Assembly (NCBI GenBank): GCA_038380435.1
Contig: JAWZYU010000009.1
Location: 61,471,901 to 61,535,900, forward strand
From: Ryuthela nishihirai
Taxonomy: Eukaryota > Arthropoda > Arachnida > Araneae > Heptathelidae
DNA: 64,000 nt
Reading direction: 5' to 3'
Below the pieces are notes generated by a model. That model was not told where the DNA came from, did no database searches, and saw only the letters and a program-made list of their open reading frames with translations. Positions 34,860 through 46,549 of the stretch are shown here, one piece after another. Position 1 is the first letter of the stretch, and each line of letters starts with the position of its first letter. The translations under genes were made by a program, and so were the position numbers.

Positions 34860-36010
34860 ACAGAAGACACGTTTTAATAAGGTGTTGAACCTTCTCGAGT
34901 AGCAATACAAGCTTCCAATCTGACATGCAATCGGTCATACAAATGCTAGATATCACGTTGGGGGATACCATTCCATGTGCTTTCAACTTGGACGCGTAAT
35001 TCATCGATGGTCATTGCCTGCAGCGGTCCGCGGAAGAGTCTTTGATCCAGTCCCAGAAATGCCCGATTGGACACAAGTCCGGAGAGCGTGCTGGCTAAGG
35101 GAGTTGGTGCACTGCCTGAAGAGATTGTTGAGTTGCACGGGCGGAGTGTGGGCAGGCGTTATCTTGCTGAATATCGCATTTGGTATTACATTCAAATATG
35201 GCAGAACAACTGGATGTACGATGTCGCTGACGTACGTATTGCTATTCAGTGTACCCTGTACAAACAACATGTACGAGACAACATGTACGAGAGTTGGGTT
35301 GGGTTGGGTTGTTTTACCTCTGAGCGGCACTTTTTTGCACACCATGGGCTAAATGAACATGTACGAGTGTGTTAACTAATCACTCCCCACACCATTATGC
35401 CCGGCGAGTGCCCTTTGTGTCGCTGGAGGATGTACGATGGAAAAAGCCGCTCATCTTGTCGCCTTCGGATGCGTAAACCACCATCAGACGCTCCTAAGCA
35501 GAATCGGCTTTCATCACTGAAGACCACAGACTACCATTCTTCCTTTCACTGCACTCGTTCTTGACACCACTGCAAACGTGCTCGACAGTGACGAGGTGAC
35601 AGTGGTAACCGTGACAGCAGCATGCATATTCGTAGTACTGCTTCCAAAAGACGATTGCGTATCGTTCTTGTAGACACCCTTGGTACGACAGAGGATCGAA
35701 TTTGTGACGCCATAGCCCTCCGCTCTGCCACAGCCGCCCTCGTGATTGGCCAATCTTCTCGTGCTTCCATAACTCTGTGTTGCCCGGAACAACGTCTGCG
35801 AGTGTGCGAATGCTCTTCTGATCATCGACCCCACCATCGTATCACTGCCGATACCTCTCATATAGTGTAGTGTGCAATTTGACGAAAAGACAAATCTGGT
35901 TCCCGAAAACTCACTATTCGACCTCGTTCAAACTCTGCTACTGAACAATTTTGTCGTCTAGGCATGATGGCTACTTCAAAGAGCACTGAACAACACGACA
36001 AAATACGAAT
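34860..36010 (-). pseudogene. Tc1-like transposase interrupted by a SINE
   Basis: The minus strand starts at about 35965 with MPRRQNCSVAEF, an apparent natural start. An N-terminal DNA-binding region follows, then VVFSDESRFCLGASDGG near 35530 with the first catalytic D intact. A SINE fragment at 35292-35355 interrupts the region after the core. On the far side, TLNSNTYVSDIVHPVVLPYL and the QQDNACPHSA block near 35165 keep the second catalytic D. The third block reads PDLCPIGHFWDW near 35075, in which the expected E is G. Frameshifts and an early stop after the start also occur. It is 5'-to-3' nearly complete but dead. The same E-to-G change is seen in the relic at 24300, which may indicate independent decay or a shared lineage. 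Confidence 0.88.
35292..35355 (-). mobile_element. SINE family A, 64-bp 3' fragment
   Basis: This extreme 5' truncation keeps only the tail repeat and the TTTTACCTCTGAGCGGCAC to GGGCTAAATG part. It is flanked by the 12-bp AACATGTACGAG at 35280-35291 and 35356-35367, and a third copy of the same 12 bp sits at 35266-35277. It inserted into the Tc1-like pseudogene and is therefore younger than it. Confidence 0.93.
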
Positions 36011-37180
36011 AACTTCTTTCTTCACGCCCTAGTCCTTAAATACGCGCTGCGTACATTTGCATGTTGTCGTCCTCAGTGACCTCATTATTTCACCCAATGA
36101 CTTTCAATCTTGGATCACGGTTTCTGCTGTCCTTAACTATTAACCTATTATAATATGATGTTCCTAAAGTAATTTCTTTGGATGTTCTTTTTTCAATTTC
36201 CGCCAGTGTAATACATATTATGAAGTAGCAGTGGTATAGCTTCTAGGGAGATTATTAGACTGTCATCCCAAAATAAAAATCAGCTAAATGGTTTTAACTG
36301 ATATCATTTATTTCAAGTATAAAGATATAATAGTAAATTTCTGCATTAATAAAATTGGCATCTGTAACAAGTTGTATTTATATATTTTCGCTAAAATTAT
36401 ACCCTTACCCTTGTGATGCAATCAGTATCGCGGTATCTTAAAGAAATGAAATATATTTTGAATCGGCACAGAGATCTGACCTTTTTAGATTTAATTTTTC
36501 AAAGTAGTATAAACCGAATTTTATCTCATTTTTAGTAACAAGTTTAATTTTGTATACTGTTATAAAAGTTAAATGCAGCTGATTCGTAACTACATTATTT
36601 TATAAAATATATAAATATAATTTTGCAAAATAAAGCACTAAGTCTCGGTACAAATATACTTAACTTCTTATTTTCAGCTCATAAATATATTTCTGTCAAA
36701 TTTCCTTCAAATTCCATAGTGTTCGTCTACAATAACGATGAATATTTTTCGTGACCAGAATGTAATGTATGAGAAATTAATCTAAGCTTATCTGAATTAG
36801 GCTAAATAAAATACAAAATAATGTTGCATTAATGCTTATTATCACTGCTGAACTAAAATGTGAGATAAATATATATAATTAAATATTTCAATGTCGGTTT
36901 TATTCATAACAAGGATTTTATTTTAAACTATCCCCCTTTTTTATATAAGTTGTTGTTTCGATTTGCACAGTGATTACCCGCAACCTATCTACCGTGTAAA
37001 TCGTGGGATGAGTGTGCATATAATATGATCAAGAAAGGAGATGGAGTATTTCACTTCATTTCATTAAATATTGACCCAGTCCCATTAGTTCCATTAACAA
37101 TTTTCTTTACATAAAAAAAGTAATTGTGATGATTTAAATTTCACTTGATCATTGTCAGATCCGCTCGTCACTGAAGTATT
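36011..37180. other. AT-rich intergenic sequence
   Basis: No coding or repeat signature was recognised, apart from the weak ACCGTGTAAATCG sequence near 36990 mentioned under the GTTTTACACGGT repeat. Confidence 0.45.
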
Positions 37181-37184
37181 TGTA

Positions 37185-37557
37185 TTGGGTTGTTTAACCT
37201 CTCAGCGGCAACTTTTTTACTACATTGGTCTAAATGGCAAATTCACAAGATCCCCAAGGGATAAGAGAAGGTTGGGAACGGAACCCAATGAAGAGCTATT
37301 AAGAAAGAGAAACATCCCTTCAAAGCTATCCAGCATATTATTTAAAGAGCACATGAAATTGCTATCAGGTGTATACGGAGCCCCAGCTTAGAATCCCATC
37401 TGACAGACGGCAGCCTTTCCAGGTCGAACTGTGTCCCCTTTCTCACTGAGAGTAAAACATTGTTTACGGTGATAAATATCAAAGCAGACGCAGTTAGGAC
37501 TTGAACCTGGGAATTTGCAGACTATGAATCATGCTCGTTACCGACTGAGTCTCCCCT
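37185..37557 (-). mobile_element. SINE family A, near-full-length diverged copy
   Basis: The body is recognisable (TTAACCTCTCAGCGGCAAC, AAATGGCAAATTCACAAG, CCCATCTGACAGACGGCAGCC). On the minus strand the head has a canonical box B, AGGTTCAAGTCCTAACTG near 37500, and a box A, GACTCAGTCGGTAACGAG near 37535. This is the best-preserved pol III promoter of any copy here. Confidence 0.85.
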
Positions 37558-37944
37558 AACCTCATTAGTCAAATTGTTTTCATTCCCATTTTTGGCTTTC
37601 AAATACATGACATACAGGGAAGGTTCTGTCCCTGAAAGAGAAAACAAGAGACAAACCGGCGGTATATAAGTAAACAGTGTCAGAAACCATTATGTACAAT
37701 TTCCTTGTGTAAAAGAATATCACACTTTGCAAAGATTTCAAGATTTTGAATGTATATTTTCCATTTTATGTCATTATTCCCATACAGTTTCCACAATCGT
37801 AGGTATATGCCGCGATGTGCATTTTATTTATCAAAATATTTAAATGGTTTAATAATTTTATCGCAATAAAAAATTTATTTTTTTCTATTGTTTCAAAACA
37901 TTATACTCAGTAATTCACTGAAACTCAAGATCAATTTATAACTG

Positions 37945-38880
37945 CAGGTAATGGACAGAAAAATGGAGACATCAAGGTGTGCGGAAAACCTTCGGTTTAT
38001 ATTACAACAGTGGCATCTACGTGTCACTGACGAAGGCATTAAACATGCAAATGACGTCCCAGTATGCTTAGAACCATGCCTATAAAGGCAAACCCTTCAT
38101 GTAATTATTGCTATCATATTATTGAGAGAACACCTTAAAATTTTCAAACAAGCCTAACAAAAACAGTACTCGAGAACTCCATATAATTGGATATCACAGT
38201 CAAGTTGTACTTCACTAGCAACTCATCAGACCTGTCAACGCAAGTAGTCGTATTCAGTGGTGCATAAAGCAAAAACAGTGGAGACTTGACCAGTGAAGGA
38301 ATGTGATATGGTCTGACGAATCATCCTACACTTCGTTTCCGACATATGGACGAGTGCACGTGTGGCGCCATTCCGTTGGAAGGCAAGATTAATGCCAATC
38401 GCTATTTGACAGTCCTGAGTGATCATCTCCATCCAATAGTACAGCATTTCTATCATGAAGAGAGAGCTATCTTTCAGGATGACACTGCTCCCATCTACAG
38501 AGCACATATGGTCGACAAATGGTTTGAGCAGAACGAGACTGAACTTTTCCACACATTATGGTAACTACAGTCACCAGCTATTAGCCCTCTTGACAATCTA
38601 TGTGAACTTCTGAAGCGACGTCTTAGGCAGTGTTTTCCAGCTCCATCGTACAAGCAGGAATTGATCACGTTTCTTGTGGACGAATGGTGTCTGCACAGCC
38701 TGTACTGGACTAAGTTGGAGGTTCAACACTGTATTAACAACAGTTGCAGTTTCCATATTTTGTTCATTACGTGCATATAATTATACCTCTGTCAAGCGTT
38801 CACAAAATGGAAGCAATACGCATTTTCTCATCATCCGCAGATTGCCACATGTGCTCTCCGCTGGAATTTATAACTTGAAG
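37945..38880 (+). pseudogene. Tc1-like transposase relic (second lineage)
   Basis: Starting just inside the terminal motif CAGGTAATGGACAGAAAAAT, the plus strand carries a decayed Tc1-type protein. It has WSDESSYT near 38315 with the first D intact. The frame then shifts, giving CGAIPLEGKINANRYLTVL, then IFQDDTAPIYRAH near 38470 with the second D intact. The third block is altered (SPAISPLDNLCE near 38573, where SPDLxPIENLW is expected), so catalysis is lost. The C-terminal KRRLRQCFPAPSYKQELITF region follows. The N-terminal DNA-binding part is not readable. Its terminal motif matches the MITE at 32215, which suggests that an active relative mobilised that MITE. Confidence 0.85.
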
Positions 38881-38928
38881 CTGGGATAATATAAGAGACG
38901 TTTAAATGAAAAGTTGAGAAGTCATAAA

Positions 38929-39302
38929 TTATTTATATATTTGTTCAAACTCTACATACTTATGGAGACATTTGTTCCAACAAGAAATTAGCAGCACCAT
39001 ACCCTCTTTTTTAAAGATATTTTGGCCGAGGAAGTCTGCAACAATGCACTTCACCTCTTCTTTCGACATCAACTTCTTTCTTTTCATTGGGGTTTTAGAT
39101 TCCCAGAAATATAAAAACGTAATGCGCGAGATGTCAGGATTATAGGAAGAATGTTCCAGACATTCCAACACATTGGTATTCAACGTTGTTATTGTTTCTA
39201 CGGCAATATGGGAGCGGATGCTTCATGCAACAAAATAACCGTTTTACTCAAAAGTCCTGAATGCTTCGATTTCATTTCCTGCCTTCAAATGTCCAAAGTT
39301 TG
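38929..39302 (-). pseudogene. Mariner transposase C-terminal relic
   Basis: The minus-strand frame contains LEHSSYNPDISRITFLYFW, matching the mariner (S)PDLAP..YHLFP block but with the expected catalytic context altered. MSKEEVKCIVADFL, CWNKCLHKYVEFEQIYK and the usual end follow. Upstream, LLSKTVILLHEASAP near 39255 corresponds to the HDNARPHTA region but has lost its D. It is homologous to the relic at 19945-20292. The first half of the protein is absent. Confidence 0.85.
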
Positions 39303-40320
39303 AAATGATCAAAATATGTTTTTTTACTTCGCAAATCTACGAAATGTCTTTGGAAATGAAATTTACTCTTCCAAACAAGATTCTCTCTTCAACCTACTCA
39401 ATTCTGTTTGTTGATAGGCTTTTATTATTATTGCAAAATATAAATATGTTGTAATAAAAAAATTGTTTAGAAGTTTCAATTGTTGAATGATTAAAAAAAT
39501 ACAGAAAAATGAAACTATTGAAATTCAAAGATAGAAAACTAATAGCTACAAACACGACTTCCCTATTACTTTTTCTTTTTCTTTTCCCATTCATAAATCA
39601 CACTATACCATCTAAACTATTAAAAAAAACACTAGAATGTATATAGCGAAAGAAAATGAAATAGCAGAACGAAATTAATAAAGAAATAATATGGAAATTT
39701 TAACGTCAATAACGAAAATCTGAAAGCACAGTGATTTCAAGGTACAAAATAAATATCTCGTCAAATATAGCTGTAACTCTGCAGTGATATTAAATATATA
39801 TTTTAGGTAACCTCTATTTGTTAAAATTAAAAGTTGTTTCTCTTTAGTTTTTAAATTTTAAAAGAATGAATGAATGAATGAAAGAGATATTATTTGGTTA
39901 GAAAAGTACAAATACGGTTATTTTTACATTTCTGAAAACATTATCAGTTTAATACAAAATTAAAAGCAGTAATCGAAAATAATTTTAAAAATAAAACGGT
40001 AATTGGGATTCAATTCAAAATTGAAACGAAAAAGTAAAATTTTGTTCATTGTATATCTGATAGATAATCAAGAGGCAAATGTGCCTGTCCATGAGAGAGA
40101 ATTTGTGTACAAAACGTTTTGGCAACGGCTCTCCAATGGGCATCATTTATAAATTTTGACATATTTAAAATTTATGCATTTACCTAAACTGCAAGAATGA
40201 AAAGCTAGCATAATTTACCAACTAAAAACTATTTCTTTTTCAATATCATATATATTTAATATATGATTTCTTAATTTCTTTTTAAACGCAAAAATTATTT
40301 TTTCATTCCTTATGCCGTGA
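39303..40320. other. AT-rich spacer with GAAT microsatellite
   Basis: A GAAT simple repeat lies at about 39864-39883. The rest shows no recognised motif and may include the 3' untranslated part of the adjacent minus-strand LINE. Confidence 0.45.
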
Positions 40321-40377
40321 TACATGGAATTAAACAATCTAGGAACCAGAAACAGAAAATGCTGCTGCAAAATAGTC

Positions 40378-43300
40378 TTATTTGACTTGGATAAAACAAA
40401 GTTCCCTGTGTTCGAGAGTCAAACATTTTATATTTTGCATCAACCTAAGAAAATAATTGCACTGCCTGTTTTCTGTTCTGTAAGTAACTTTGAAACCAGG
40501 GTGGAAGAAAACCAGAAGTAAGATATCAGGATGTAAGAAAAGGAATAAAAGTATTTTATACAAGTAAATTTGTCTAATTTCAAAAAACGTTTTGGTTCAT
40601 TCATTAAATTTATGTTGAAAGATTTATTAAAAACTATTTTAACAATCTTAGAATGGACACTGTTGAGTTTTGCAAGGTTCACTTTATAATCTCCTCCCCA
40701 ACTACTTAAACCATAATGAACAGCTGAGTAAACCCATGAATAATACAGGGTATGCATAAAATTACTTGGAAATATTCTTTGAATTGCATAAAATCTATAC
40801 AATATAAATATATACCTTAATTTTTTCGTTAAGTACATAATATGACTCTTCCATTTTATATTGTTGTCTACTTAAATACCTAAATATTTATATTTGTCAA
40901 CCCTCACAATTGACAAGCAATTAAAATATGTCCTTTCATTACATTCAAAATCGTGATATTTTACATTTGTCATACCGTTAATGCATGTAAGGGAGAATAT
41001 CACAAATTTACTTTTGTTTGTGTTTAACTTTAATTTATTTTTGTTAAACCATTTATTTGGTAAAAGTAAATCGTTGTCGATGTCCAATTTTAATTCATTT
41101 ACATCTTTTGCTGAGTAAATCAGCGCAGCAATATCCGCATAACATGTGAGTTTACCACTAAATTTTAGAAAGCACATATCATTAAGGTATATAAGGAACA
41201 GTATTGGGCCAAGAACTGATCCTTGAGACACTCCTTTTCGTGCAATTTCAAATTTACTGATAGTAGTTTGCAATCACATTGTATATTTTCTGTTATGCAA
41301 ATAACTTTGATACCAGAAGTGTCCAATACCTCTGATTCCTGCTGAACACAGTTTTCCCAATAAAATGCCATGATCAATGGAGTCGAATGCTTTTTGTATG
41401 TCCAAGAAAACTGATGCTGTTAAATTTTCTTTAATCAATGCTGCTATATTTATATATATTCTCTATATAGTTTAAAATTGCTTCTCTAAATCCATATTAA
41501 AGAAAATAAAAAAAATATATATTTATTTCAAGAAATTCAAGAATTCTTTTTTTTTAATTATTTTTGAAAAACTGGATAAAACAAAAATAGGTTTGTAATT
41601 ATAAAATATACTACAGGAAAAAAATTGCAAAACTTGGAAGGATTAATGCCATTTTATTGAAACCCAGGTAACTGTTAGCATACGCTGAAAAGTGCGATTG
41701 ATTAATTATCAAAAAATATGGAAAATTACCACTTTCCCTACCGGGTAAAGTGGTATTATTAGTATGATGTTGAACCGGCTCGCGCAGCAATGCATTTATG
41801 AGCACGGCGGGAAAGGCTTTCGTACAGATATATAGTGAGGGACTATAGATCTGTACGTCTGTTATCTCCGGAGGGATAGAACGCCAAATAGCGCGAAACG
41901 ACAGTTGTTGGCGCACCTCTTGGTGTTATTGGAGGTGTCGGCCCATCATGTCCCAGATGTGTTCAATAAGTGAAAGGTCTGGCGAGCATGCTGGTCATGG
42001 TAGTACCTGAACATTTTGTTTGTGTAGATAATGCAGACTAACGCTGGCTGTGTGGGGGATGGGCGTTATCTTGCTGGTAAAAGGTTCGTGCTGTTGAACA
42101 AATAGGACAGGCATTGGCTGCATAATATTATTAACATATCTTTGGGCAGTTAGAGATCCTCTTATGATGACCAGTTCTGACCGAGATGTCCGACTAATGG
42201 CACCCCACACCAAGACACCAAGTGCTGGAGCTGTGTGACGATGTCGCACGCACTAGGTGGCGTTCCTTTCCCCTGGTTGACGGCGAACACGTTGTCTACC
42301 ATCGTGCTGACTAAGATAAACGAGATTCGTCACTAAACACAACGGCACTCCACTCTTGTTCGTTCCAGTCCTGTCTGAGGAGACACCATTGAAGATGTGC
42401 AAGCATGTGGGCAGATGTGAGGGGCAAACACAGTGCCGACGATAGGCTCGCAATGAACTGTAGAAATCTTTTTTTTTACCGTTCGTCTAGTAGGTATTCT
42501 ATGTTTTACCTGTTACCACTCCGTTTGCAGTTGTGTTGTAGTCGCGAGTCCGTTAAGAAATACCATGCGTTGCAAATGACGGTCTGTCAATCCGTGGTAA
42601 TACGTTGTCTTTCCGATCCTTGTCGGCGTGTGCTGGATCCTTCTTGAACCCACTGGTCCATATGTGTACGATGGTGCTAGGATTGCCGCCAACAAGGTTG
42701 GCCACATCTCTTGACGACAAACCAGCTTCTCTAAGGTCGTTGTTTCTTACACTTTCACAGTCTGTTTACTGTTAGAACAGCTGTTGGTGTCTGCGTCAGG
42801 GCATCTTTAGGGGTTTAGAACAATTTCTACAAACGTTTTTTCAACCAGTGAGCTTTAGTTGCTTTTATTTACGTTTGACTGCTCCGCACCTGTGACGTCA
42901 GCTCTCACCTGTCCAATCGTTTCGATCGTCCTGCAAACCTAATCATTTCCATGCATTTACATATGCTACCGCCTCCCTACATTATGTCTCATTTGCATAA
43001 CTTCTTACAAGTGTTGCATTTTTTTATTTTCTGTAATGTATGTCAGGGTCGCTTGATTTAAATATAGGTGTAAATATTGCCCTTTTAAGTTTCTCCTAAA
43101 AGATTCCTGATTCTAATGAGATATTAATGATATGGGTAAAGAGCTCTATGTTATATCTACTTATTATTTTAAGCATATTTTGCTTTAATATTATCTGAAC
43201 CAACTGCCTTATTATCTTTTTAGTTATGAATAGTATTTTTTAACTCAGCTTGTTGATCTGTGTTTGCCAAATACATGGAACTACTGCGTGACAGCAGATC

Positions 43301-44640
43301 ATGATCATTAGAAGATACTCTGAAACTATCAGGGGAACTAATGTTTTCAATGAATTTTTTGTTCATCTCATTTACCAAAATGTGCACGTTATTAGTGTTT
43401 GTTTTTTTTCCTGATTTTGTCTTTGACACCAACTATGTCATTTATAAACTTCCATTGATTCTGTGTATTTTTACCACATTTATGGAACTGATTTTGAAAA
43501 TGCTTCTGTTTTTCTTCTTTTATTTTAAATTTTAAAATTTTATTGTAGGTTTTTATATACTTGCTCGAACTTCAAAATGTCTGGATTTCTTTTGTATTTT
43601 CTACAGGATTTTTCTTTAGTATTTATGCTTTCAATTAAATCCATGGTTTTTTAACTTCAATTATAAATCTTATGTTAGAGTGTTCCCACTTATATTCTTT
43701 TGAAAATACTATGCCAAGAAACATTTGATATAACATATTAACATAAGATATGTGAAAGAAATCATCTTTAATTGTCATTTGGCTAATGTAATATTCAAAT
43801 TCTTTTAAAATCAATATCGTTGCGGTAATTACGCGTTTTTTTATTTAAAGTAATAGAGTCAGGGAATTGGATTCCAATTAAAATTGTAAAATGGTTGGTT
43901 AATGTTGAAATAAATCCCATCGTTTTCAATAAGGCTATTTCTTTTTTTGATGAACACATGATTTAAACAGCTAGAGCTAAAGTTTACATTTCTAGTTGCA
44001 ATGTTTACATACTGCCTAAAACCCTGATTGCTTAAAATATTAAGGTACTCATTTGTTTGCCTATCATCTTTAAATAAATCAATGTTTATATCCCCTAGTA
44101 GATAAATATTGTCACATTTTTACCCTTTAAAGTTGAGTTCAATTCCACATTAAATTGATCGACTGAAAAATTATGAGACCTATATAATAAGAAAATGGAT
44201 AAATTGTATCTATAATCCTGCAAATAAATGCTTTCTGTTGTGTATGTATTTAAGTTCAGTTCTAAAAAAATAATTTCTTATTATTTACATAAATTGAGAA
44301 CCCACTGACCTATTAAATTTCCTTCATTTGTAATATATAAAGTAGGCTTCGATATTATAAAGATTTACTTCCTCCTCTTTTATCTATATCTCGGATAAGA
44401 AAACGAAATCCAAGATATTACCGAAATACTTAAGCAGTACCAATTGTTCATCAAAATGTTCTTTAAGACTTCTTACATTTAAATGTATTATGTTCAAGTC
44501 TGAATGGCATTTTGAAATATAGTCCTTGAAATTTCCCAATTCACTGATGAATACTCTATTAACTTTGATCTGTTCTTCAACAAAGTCCTTGTTTGCCATC
44601 TTGACTCTTGAGTTTATCTAATGTTCTTCATTTCTAATTC
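40378..44640 (-). pseudogene. Jockey/CR1-type LINE ORF2, split by a Tc1
   Basis: On the minus strand the endonuclease begins near 44599 with SDLNIIHLNVRSLKEHFDE and continues with DFVFLSEI. GDINIDLF follows near 44100 and CLNHVFIK near 43965. The reverse transcriptase starts near 43190 with VGSDNIKAKY and IFTPIFKSSDPDI. After a 1428-bp Tc1 insertion (41611-43038) it resumes with NYKPIFVLSSFSKI, then VFLDIQKAFDSIDHGIL near 41400 and GVSQGSVLGPILFLIYLND near 41240. The YADDTAL-type catalytic block reads CYADIAALIY near 41135, so one catalytic D is lost. A C-terminal region (YSWVYSAVHYGLSSWGG) runs to about 40440. Numerous stops and shifts make it inactive. The clade call rests on the HLNxRS endonuclease opening and the GVxQGSxLGP block. 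Confidence 0.88.
41611..43038 (-). mobile_element. Tc1-like transposon inserted in the LINE, 1428 bp
   Basis: The boundaries are exact. TA at 41609-41610 and 43039-43040 is the target duplication, and removing the insert rejoins the LINE reading frame. The ends are short inverted repeats (CTACAGGAAAAAAATTGCAA against CATTACAGAAAATAAAAAAA). The minus strand encodes a transposase. A DNA-binding part lies near 42710-42520. VVFSDES near 42330 holds the first D. VLVWGAISRTSRSEL follows, then the QQDNAHP block near 42070 with the second D. SPDLSLIEHIWDMM near 41965 has the third acidic residue E. All three catalytic positions are preserved, but stops and frameshifts break the frame. This is one of the youngest DNA-transposon insertions in the window. 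Confidence 0.9.
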
Positions 44641-45510
44641 TGGTAATTTTACTTATATATGTTTTTCTGAGGTAGAGTTGCCCATTTTTTACCCAGGCAT
44701 ACTTAAAACTATTTTCTAACCTAAACTGTTTCATCTTGAAGAATAATTGCTTTATGTGCTTCATCAGATGTTCATTAACAAATATTCTAGTATCCTTAAA
44801 TTTACTATTAATCATGTTTGTTTCAATATTTTCAATTCCTTAGCTTTCTTTATCCACTTGTACCTGATTGAGCTATCATTTAACTTTACTATTATTGATT
44901 TGATCTTGTTCTTATTTGCTATCTATAGTATTTCAGATACTTTAGTTATTACATGTGAAATATTTTCTTTTGGCTCTGTCAATTCAGTATTACAAGATTT
45001 TGATCTTATTTCAATTCATCCAACTCAGTTCTAATATCCTTTTTCTCGACTTTTAAAGCATAATTTTTTTTCACAAGAGATGTATTTTCTTCTTGCAAAA
45101 TAAACAACTGAGTCTTAGTCTTCCATAGCTTTTTAACAAACTTGCAATGTGTCGTAGTTGTATTCAAGGGATTTTTTAAGTCGTCATATCTTCTTTCAGA
45201 CTATGGTTATTAACGTTTATTTCTCTTCGAATTTCTTCAGTTGTTTTTCTGTAATCTAATTCCATTATACTTACAGCTTCTTTCAAACTAATTGCACCTT
45301 ACTCTTCCTCAACAAGAACTAAATTTTGGACCTTACCTGCTTCTCCAGCTCTCGAATCTATGTGCCCTGCTTCTTTTTACAGTTTGCTGTAAAGAACTTT
45401 GATTAGAACAATTAATGTATTTCAAGTATTTCTTTTTCTCCTTGGATAATTTACGGGAGCTTGATTCACTCGTTTCAATACTTGCAAGGTGATAAAATTT
45501 CTTACGACCC
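44618..45510 (-). pseudogene. LINE ORF1 remnant, C-terminal part
   Basis: Upstream of ORF2 and on the same strand, the frame ending at 44618 reads TRIFVNEHLMKHIKQLFFK and FKYAWVKNGQLYLRK. This is the conserved C-terminal region of Jockey/CR1-associated ORF1 proteins. Further upstream (45100-45480) the minus strand has a charged, coiled-coil-like composition (runs of K, E, L, N with SSSRKLSKEKKKYLKY) but many stops. No complete nucleic-acid-binding domain is readable. The start could not be fixed. Confidence 0.65.
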
Positions 45511-46312
45511 TTGGAACACTACAGAACTTCTTTTCGTCAAATATGTGAGAAGAACAAGTATTACAAATCATCTGAAATTTTTAGAATTACCAAATTCAAC
45601 AATGGCATTATTTATGTTAGGCACTTTGTAACAATGAAACGAGTACGTACAAAAAACCAAGTAGTGAAAATAATTATGTATTTTAAACTTTTACGTTTTT
45701 TTTTATTTCTTGAGCCCTCAATGACTTCTCTTCACATAGCTTCAGTAAAAAAAAGTAAATTCAATCATTTTTCATTTGAAACAAGTTAAAATTATCACTG
45801 TTTCAAAAATCGTACTAAGCCATGAACCACACTGTTATCAGATTTTATATTGAAAATGCAATTTTTTACTGCAACAACACATAGTCAAATATCTAATCAC
45901 AGTATTCGCTTTTGTTTACCAAGCACGAATCTTATTTTTACATCTTTTCTGGCTTAATTACGCAATCGGTTGGTAAAGTTTTGACAGGTTTAAACAATTG
46001 TGTATTCTTAGCAAGACTCATTTAATTATTTACAAGAACTTTACGAGCTTAAACTTTAAAGATTTATTACACTGGGCAACACAAAAAAAGCTTTGAAATG
46101 AAAATAGACAAACTTTACTAATTTCTAGTTGCTGAACAGGAAAATGACAATAAAATTTGTCAATTAGCTTTTGTTTAGGAGAGACAGAGATGATGATGCA
46201 TAAACGACTCAGTCCGCATTGAGTATATAGGTAACCATTTCGCAACGCTGTATTTTAAACTCCAGATTGCAACATATCGCGTTGTATTGCATGAGCCCGC
46301 TATACACACAAT

Positions 46313-46354
46313 CCCCAGAGGTTTGCATCATTTTTTGATGCAATACCTCTGGGG
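46313..46354. repeat. Hairpin, 18-19-bp arms with one bulge
   Basis: CCCCAGAGGTTTGCATCA at 46313-46330 pairs with TGATGCAATACCTCTGGGG at 46336-46354. It lies just upstream of the broken transposon-like gene at 46550 and could be part of its terminal structure, though no second copy was found on the other side. Confidence 0.75.
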
Positions 46355-46549
46355 TAGTAGTTGAGTCATGACATCACGGCTTTACGATCGCCGACAAAAG
46401 ATGATGCAATCGTTGGTTGTAAGCGACGTCTCGTAGGGTGAGCAAGTCCTTTGAGTTTTATTTTAGGATGCCGGATCGGGTACCAGGACAAGGCCTGGGC
46501 CCCAAACATATGCTGCAGTAAGTGTGCAAGAAATCTTCCGAAGTGACTG

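Noticed and set aside
35001..35345. 114-codon minus-strand frame as a novel protein
   Set aside because: It is the Tc1-like transposase frame running into the inserted SINE tail, so the apparent start is inside the SINE.
34488..37010. One large pogo/Tigger-like element with GTTTTACACGG ends
   Set aside because: The right-hand match near 36990 is too short and imperfect to be paired with the left repeat, and no pogo-type protein lies between.
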